DNA from: Xanthobacteraceae bacterium
GTDB taxonomy: Bacteria > Pseudomonadota > Alphaproteobacteria > Rhizobiales > Xanthobacteraceae
Assembly: GCA_030043285.1 (NCBI GenBank)
Contig: JASHXZ010000530.1
Span: 1 to 7,239 of the forward strand
Reading direction: 5' to 3'
DNA length: 7,239 nucleotides
Shown here: positions 4,935 through 7,239 of the stretch, piece after piece
Position numbering within the stretch: position 1 is the stretch's first letter
Layout of the letters: each line of letters starts with the position of its first letter
Notes under the pieces: model-generated
Told to the model about the DNA's origin: nothing
What the model saw: only the letters and a program-made list of their open reading frames with translations
The model's database searches: none
Position numbers and translations under genes: made by a program

Positions 4935-5180
4935 ATGAGCCATGTCACTTATAAAGTCGTACGGCACGAAGACGGCTGGGCCTACACGGTCGACGGTGTC
5001 TTTTCGGAAAGCTTTCCCAGCCATGGCGAAGCGCTGCACGCCGCGCGCCGCGCCGCCGGCGAGCAGCGCGTGCCCGGCCAAACCGAAACCATCGAATACG
5101 AAGACGACAAGGGCCGCTGGCACACCGAACTCGCCCCCGGCCGCGATCGGCCGGAGACCGACGTCGAGGACAGCGCCTGA
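4935..5180 (+). CDS. DUF2188-like small protein
   Basis: This 81-residue soluble protein opens with a strand-turn-strand (YKVVRHEDGWAYTVDGVFS), then a helix (SHGEALHAARRAA), a further strand (ETIEYEDDKGRW) and an acidic tail. The order, with the DGWAY turn and the SHGEALHAAR helix, fits the DUF2188 family, whose function is not known. The start at ATG 4935 follows GAGGTG (4924-4929) at 5 nt; an in-frame ATG at 4902 has no ribosome site. It may be cotranscribed with the flavin-reductase-like gene. It ends 3 nt from the stop of the convergent membrane-protein gene. DUF2188 assignment is moderate. Confidence 0.78.
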   Translation: MSHVTYKVVRHEDGWAYTVDGVFSESFPSHGEALHAARRAAGEQRVPGQTETIEYEDDKGRWHTELAPGRDRPETDVEDSA

Positions 5181-5183
5181 GAT

Positions 5184-5333
5184 CTAGCCGCTCAGTGCGG
5201 TGCTCGCCGCCAGCGCATGGGCGGCGTAGCTGAAAATCAAGGCGCCGGCGATAATGATCACCGCCATGAGCAGGAGCGGCGTCAACAGCCGCTTGTCATT
5301 GCGCCGATCGAGATCGTTATGTTGGTTCGGCAT
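5184..5333 (-). CDS. 49-residue single-span membrane protein
   Basis: The sequence has a polar, charged N-terminus (NQHNDLDRRNDKR, residues 3-15), one hydrophobic helix at about 16-37 (LLTPLLLMAVIIIAGALIF) and a short Ala/Ser tail. This suggests an inner-membrane protein with the N-terminus in the cytoplasm. The frame runs from ATG 5333 to TAG 5184-5186. The ribosome site is poor: AAAGG (5350-5354) is 16 nt away. Support comes from the clear topology, the compact fit between neighbouring genes, and an EcfG-like promoter just upstream. It lies 60 nt downstream of the dioxygenase-like gene on the same strand, so it could also be read from there. I recognise no named family. Confidence 0.65.
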   Translation of the reverse strand: MPNQHNDLDRRNDKRLLTPLLLMAVIIIAGALIFSYAAHALAASTALSG

Positions 5334-5362
5334 GGTACGCGCCCGTTGGCCTTTGCAGGGTT

Positions 5363-5388
5363 AACCGGCGCGGCGCGGTGCGGGTTCC
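5363..5388 (-). promoter_or_regulatory. EcfG-like promoter for the small membrane protein
   Basis: On the minus strand GGAAC (complement of 5384-5388), 17 nt, GGTT (complement of 5363-5366) matches the general-stress consensus at all positions but the first base of the -10. It starts just after the dioxygenase-like stop codon and would place the transcript start about 20 nt upstream of the ATG at 5333. Confidence 0.42.
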
Positions 5389-5393
5389 AAGAC

Positions 5394-5774
5394 CTACTTG
5401 CGGGCAAACACCTCGAGCCGCAGCGGCAGCACGGCCCCGAACCAGGCCGCGTGGGCGCTGTGGTCGGTGTAATTGTCGCCGGTTTCGGGATGCAGCAGCA
5501 CCGTCAGCCCGTCGCGGTTGAGCATCAGCCAGGGCACGAAATCGGCCAGCATCTCGGGCGCAAACGCGATCTGATACATCGCCTGCGGATGCGGGCCGAC
5601 CAATTCGTCGTGCCAGCGGCCGAGTTTGGCGTGCGGAAATTTCTTGCCGACACGCTCGCGCAGCCCTTCGGCGCGATCGCGGGTTTTCGCCGGATCGTAA
5701 TAGACGTGGGCGTGATAGGCCGTGATGGTGCGCGGATCGTCGGCCGATGCCGGCGCGGATTCGCTTTTGCGCAT
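5394..5774 (-). CDS. DOPA 4,5-dioxygenase family protein
   Basis: This 126-residue protein matches the small DOPA 4,5-dioxygenase family, iron-dependent extradiol enzymes known from fungal betalain synthesis, with many uncharacterised bacterial members. Recognisable blocks are ITAYHAHVYYDP at 17-28, FPHAKLGRWHDELVGPHPQ at 46-64, MYQIAFAP, and GLTVLLHPETGDNYTDHSAH at 89-108. Conserved histidines at 21, 23, 48, 55, 62, 95, 105 and 108 include the likely metal ligands. The length fits the family. The start at ATG 5774 follows AAAAGG at about 6 nt; residues 1-16 are a variable leader. The substrate in this organism is unknown, since no aromatic-catabolism genes surround it. It follows the DUF1614 gene by 77 nt on the same strand and may be cotranscribed. 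Confidence 0.9.
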   Translation of the reverse strand: MRKSESAPASADDPRTITAYHAHVYYDPAKTRDRAEGLRERVGKKFPHAKLGRWHDELVGPHPQAMYQIAFAPEMLADFVPWLMLNRDGLTVLLHPETGDNYTDHSAHAAWFGAVLPLRLEVFARK

Positions 5775-5851
5775 TGCGGACCTTTTCGAGCTATTGCTCA
5801 AAAATTCACAAGTGCCCAATTCTACTTGGGGCCGGCGGTTCGGCAAACCAC

Positions 5852-6568
5852 TCACGGCGACTGCATGACCGGCCGCCGCGGATGATAGAGGCTCGCCAGC
5901 AGCACCGCCAGAATGCCGGTGAGGAAGACGCCGTCGAACGTGCCGGCGCCCCCGATCGAGGCAACCGGCGCGCCGAGGCCGCGAACCTGGGACAGATTGG
6001 TCAGGTCGGCGCCGATCAGCGTCCCCATGCCGCCGGCGATGTAGGCGAGCGGCGCCGCATCGTAAGGCGCCAACACCAGCGAGACGATGGCAGTGATCAC
6101 CGCCGGCCAGAAGATCGGGACGGCGATGCCGACGCCGTGCACCGGATGGGCGACCAAGTGCAGCAGCACGGCGACGATCGCGGTGGCGATGGCGCCGCGG
6201 AGCCACAGCTGGTGCGCGATCAACAGATAAATCGACATCAGTGTTGGGATCACCGCGCCGCCGACGTTTACTGCGACGACCGTGCCGCCCCAATCGGTGA
6301 CGCGCGGGATGACGTAGTAAATGCCGGAATACTCCGCTACCTGATTGGAAACGACATGCTCCGGCGGCAATTGCGCCACCGGAATGTTGAAATAGCTGCC
6401 GACCAAGGACGCCAGGAGGAGGAGGACTGCGGTGCCCGAACTGACACCGAGGTCCAGATAGGCGTGACGCAGCAAAGCCAGCGCCAGCACGGCGACCAGG
6501 AAAAACCCGGCCAGGATCAGAAAATAGTCGGGCGTCAGCGGCAGATAATGCAATTCGTTCATATGCAT
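5852..6568 (-). CDS. DUF1614 family multi-pass membrane protein
   Basis: This 238-residue inner-membrane protein has about seven hydrophobic segments, roughly at 14-34, 43-60, 95-118, 124-140, 146-166, 172-190 and 205-227. The second half carries the features I associate with DUF1614: GGMGTLIGADLTNL at 179-192 and GAPVASIGGAGTFDGVFLTG at 199-218. His137, His141 and His144 cluster near one membrane face, with Asp188 and Asp212 in conserved loops, which could bind metal or protons (inference). The family has no established function. The start at ATG 6568 has GGGAGA 9 nt upstream; ATG 6562 is an alternative, and a longer frame to 6622 would run into the purE promoter. The gene is divergent from purE and precedes the dioxygenase-like gene on the same strand. 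Confidence 0.88.
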   Translation of the reverse strand: MHMNELHYLPLTPDYFLILAGFFLVAVLALALLRHAYLDLGVSSGTAVLLLLASLVGSYFNIPVAQLPPEHVVSNQVAEYSGIYYVIPRVTDWGGTVVAVNVGGAVIPTLMSIYLLIAHQLWLRGAIATAIVAVLLHLVAHPVHGVGIAVPIFWPAVITAIVSLVLAPYDAAPLAYIAGGMGTLIGADLTNLSQVRGLGAPVASIGGAGTFDGVFLTGILAVLLASLYHPRRPVMQSP

Positions 6569-6610
6569 GGGCGCCGATCTCCCACCGTTAAGCAGCGCAT
6601 CATAGCTGCC

Positions 6611-6638
6611 TTGCCACACCAACGCGCGGCCCTATAAT
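6611..6638 (+). promoter_or_regulatory. Sigma-70 promoter of purEK
   Basis: TTGCCA (6611-6616), 16 nt, TATAAT (6633-6638) has a perfect -10 and a 4/6 -35. It predicts a transcript start near 6645 and a leader of only about 25 nt before the purE GTG. This leaves no room for a purine riboswitch. No PurR-type palindrome is seen. Confidence 0.75.
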
Positions 6639-6669
6639 TCGCCGCTTCCTTCGGACAGGGAATTTTGTC

Positions 6670-7173
6670 GTGGCGCCGCAGGGAGCCAAATCCGTCGCCA
6701 TTATCATGGGCAGCCAGTCCGACTGGCAGACCCTAAAGCATGCCGCCGCAACGCTCGATGCGCTCGGCATTTCCCATGCAACGCGCATTGTCTCGGCGCA
6801 CCGCACCCCGGAGCGGCTCTACGCTTTCGCCAGGGGGGCCAAGGCGGCCGGCTTCAAGGTGATCATCGCCGGCGCCGGCGGAGCCGCGCACCTGCCGGGG
6901 ATGACGGCGGCGTTGACCAGCCTGCCAGTGTTCGGCGTGCCGGTGGAGTCGAAGGCATTGGCCGGGCTCGATTCGCTCTATTCCATCGTGCAGATGCCGC
7001 CGGGCGTTCCGGTCGGCACGCTGGCGATCGGGCAGGCTGGCGCCATCAACGCCGCGCTGCTGGCGGCGAGCGTGCTGGCATTGAGCGATGCGGCCCTGGC
7101 CGGTCGGCTCGATGCCTGGCGGGCACGCCAGACCGAAGCCGTCGCCGACGAGCCGAAGGACACGACGGCGTGA
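6670..7173 (+). CDS. purE: N5-carboxyaminoimidazole ribonucleotide mutase
   Basis: This 167-residue cytoplasmic class I PurE converts N5-CAIR, made by PurK, to CAIR in de novo purine synthesis. The signature blocks are all present: IIMGSQSDW at 11-19, SAHRTPERL at 42-50 with the catalytic His44, [12 protein letters not shown] at 67-78, GVPVESK at 89-95, the [13 protein letters not shown] substrate loop, and the C-terminal helix [12 protein letters not shown]. The length is typical; the last 20 residues are a variable charged tail. The start is GTG 6670, with AGGGA (6657-6661) 8 nt upstream and a sigma-70 promoter just before it. The stop overlaps the purK start by four bases, so the two are translationally coupled. 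Confidence 0.97.
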   Translation: MAPQGAKSVAIIMGSQSDWQTLKHAAATLDALGISHATRIVSAHRTPERLYAFARGAKAAGFKVIIAGAGGAAHLPGMTAALTSLPVFGVPVESKALAGLDSLYSIVQMPPGVPVGTLAIGQAGAINAALLAASVLALSDAALAGRLDAWRARQTEAVADEPKDTTA

Positions 7174-7239
7174 GCGGCGCCGCGCTCGAGCCGCAAGCCA
7201 CGATCGGCATTTTGGGCGGCGGCCAGCTCGGCCGCATGC
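7170..7239 (+). CDS. purK: 5-(carboxyamino)imidazole ribonucleotide synthase, N-terminus (3' truncated by window)
   Basis: Only 23 codons are present. GTG 7170 overlaps the purE stop (GTGA). After a 10-residue leader the sequence reads [13 protein letters not shown], the nucleotide-binding start of the ATP-grasp enzyme PurK, which carboxylates AIR to N5-CAIR using ATP and bicarbonate. Its position directly after purE is the standard bacterial arrangement. No separate ribosome site is needed beyond coupling; the purE tail supplies AGCCGAAGGA (7151-7160) upstream. Confidence 0.92.
   Translation, partial: MSGAALEPQATIGILGGGQLGRM

Noticed and set aside
4121..4948. Minus-strand open frame (275 codons) opposite the flavin-reductase-like gene
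   Set aside because: It is a shadow of the plus-strand gene; its composition is His/Asp/Arg-rich and it crosses both gene ends.
5217..5885. Plus-strand open frame covering the dioxygenase-like gene
   Set aside because: It is antisense to recognisable coding sequence, spans gene boundaries and has no ribosome site.
5747..6637. Long plus-strand open frame (296 codons) opposite the DUF1614 gene
   Set aside because: It is an Arg/Asp/Gln-rich antisense shadow. The opposite frame has clear membrane segments and DUF1614 motifs.
1..7239. Mobile elements, CRISPR arrays, tRNA or rRNA genes, riboswitches
   Set aside because: I found no transposase, regularly spaced repeats, cloverleaf or known riboswitch core. 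The purE leader is only about 25 nt.

Overview
The window looks like chromosomal DNA of a GC-rich alphaproteobacterium, most likely Hyphomicrobiales of the Bradyrhizobium/Rhodopseudomonas kind. The reasons are a Shemin-pathway 5-aminolevulinate synthase (hemA), several small proteins of a type I associate with that group, and -35/-10 pairs matching the alphaproteobacterial general-stress sigma factor EcfG (GGAAC-N16/17-CGTT). The genus is an inference. I see no phage, transposon, CRISPR, tRNA or rRNA.

Layout, left to right. Bases 1-285 are the 3' end of hemA (+). Bases 424-660 encode an orphan BrnA-type antitoxin (-), apparently leaderless. Bases 838-1101 encode a small secreted four-cysteine protein (+), convergent and 6 nt from a PanE-like ketopantoate reductase (-, 1108-2046). 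A 250-nt divergent region follows, with an exact EcfG-type promoter, a doubtful small frame (2137-2343) and a small soluble protein (2297-2530).

Bases 2755-3820 hold three small secreted proteins. One is Gly/His-rich (+, 2755-3060). The other two (-, 3161-3361 and 3575-3820) share an identical-pattern C-terminal tail. Two hairpin terminators punctuate the cluster, and a second exact EcfG-type promoter points at one of them, giving a possible short stress-induced RNA. Bases 3821-4216 contain no convincing gene.

The right half has a flavin-reductase-like protein (+, 4217-4855) and a DUF2188-like protein (+, 4935-5180). Next come a 49-residue single-span membrane protein (-, 5184-5333) with a near-consensus EcfG promoter, a DOPA 4,5-dioxygenase-family protein (-, 5394-5774) and a DUF1614 membrane protein (-, 5852-6568). 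Divergent from these, a near-consensus sigma-70 promoter drives purE (+, 6670-7173), which overlaps the start of purK (7170 to the window end) by four bases. purE and purK together convert AIR to CAIR in purine synthesis.

The best lead is not one large system. It is a group of small, mostly secreted or membrane proteins interspersed with general-stress-type promoters, one of which may drive a short RNA, plus a paralogous pair with a conserved C-terminal tag of unknown purpose.
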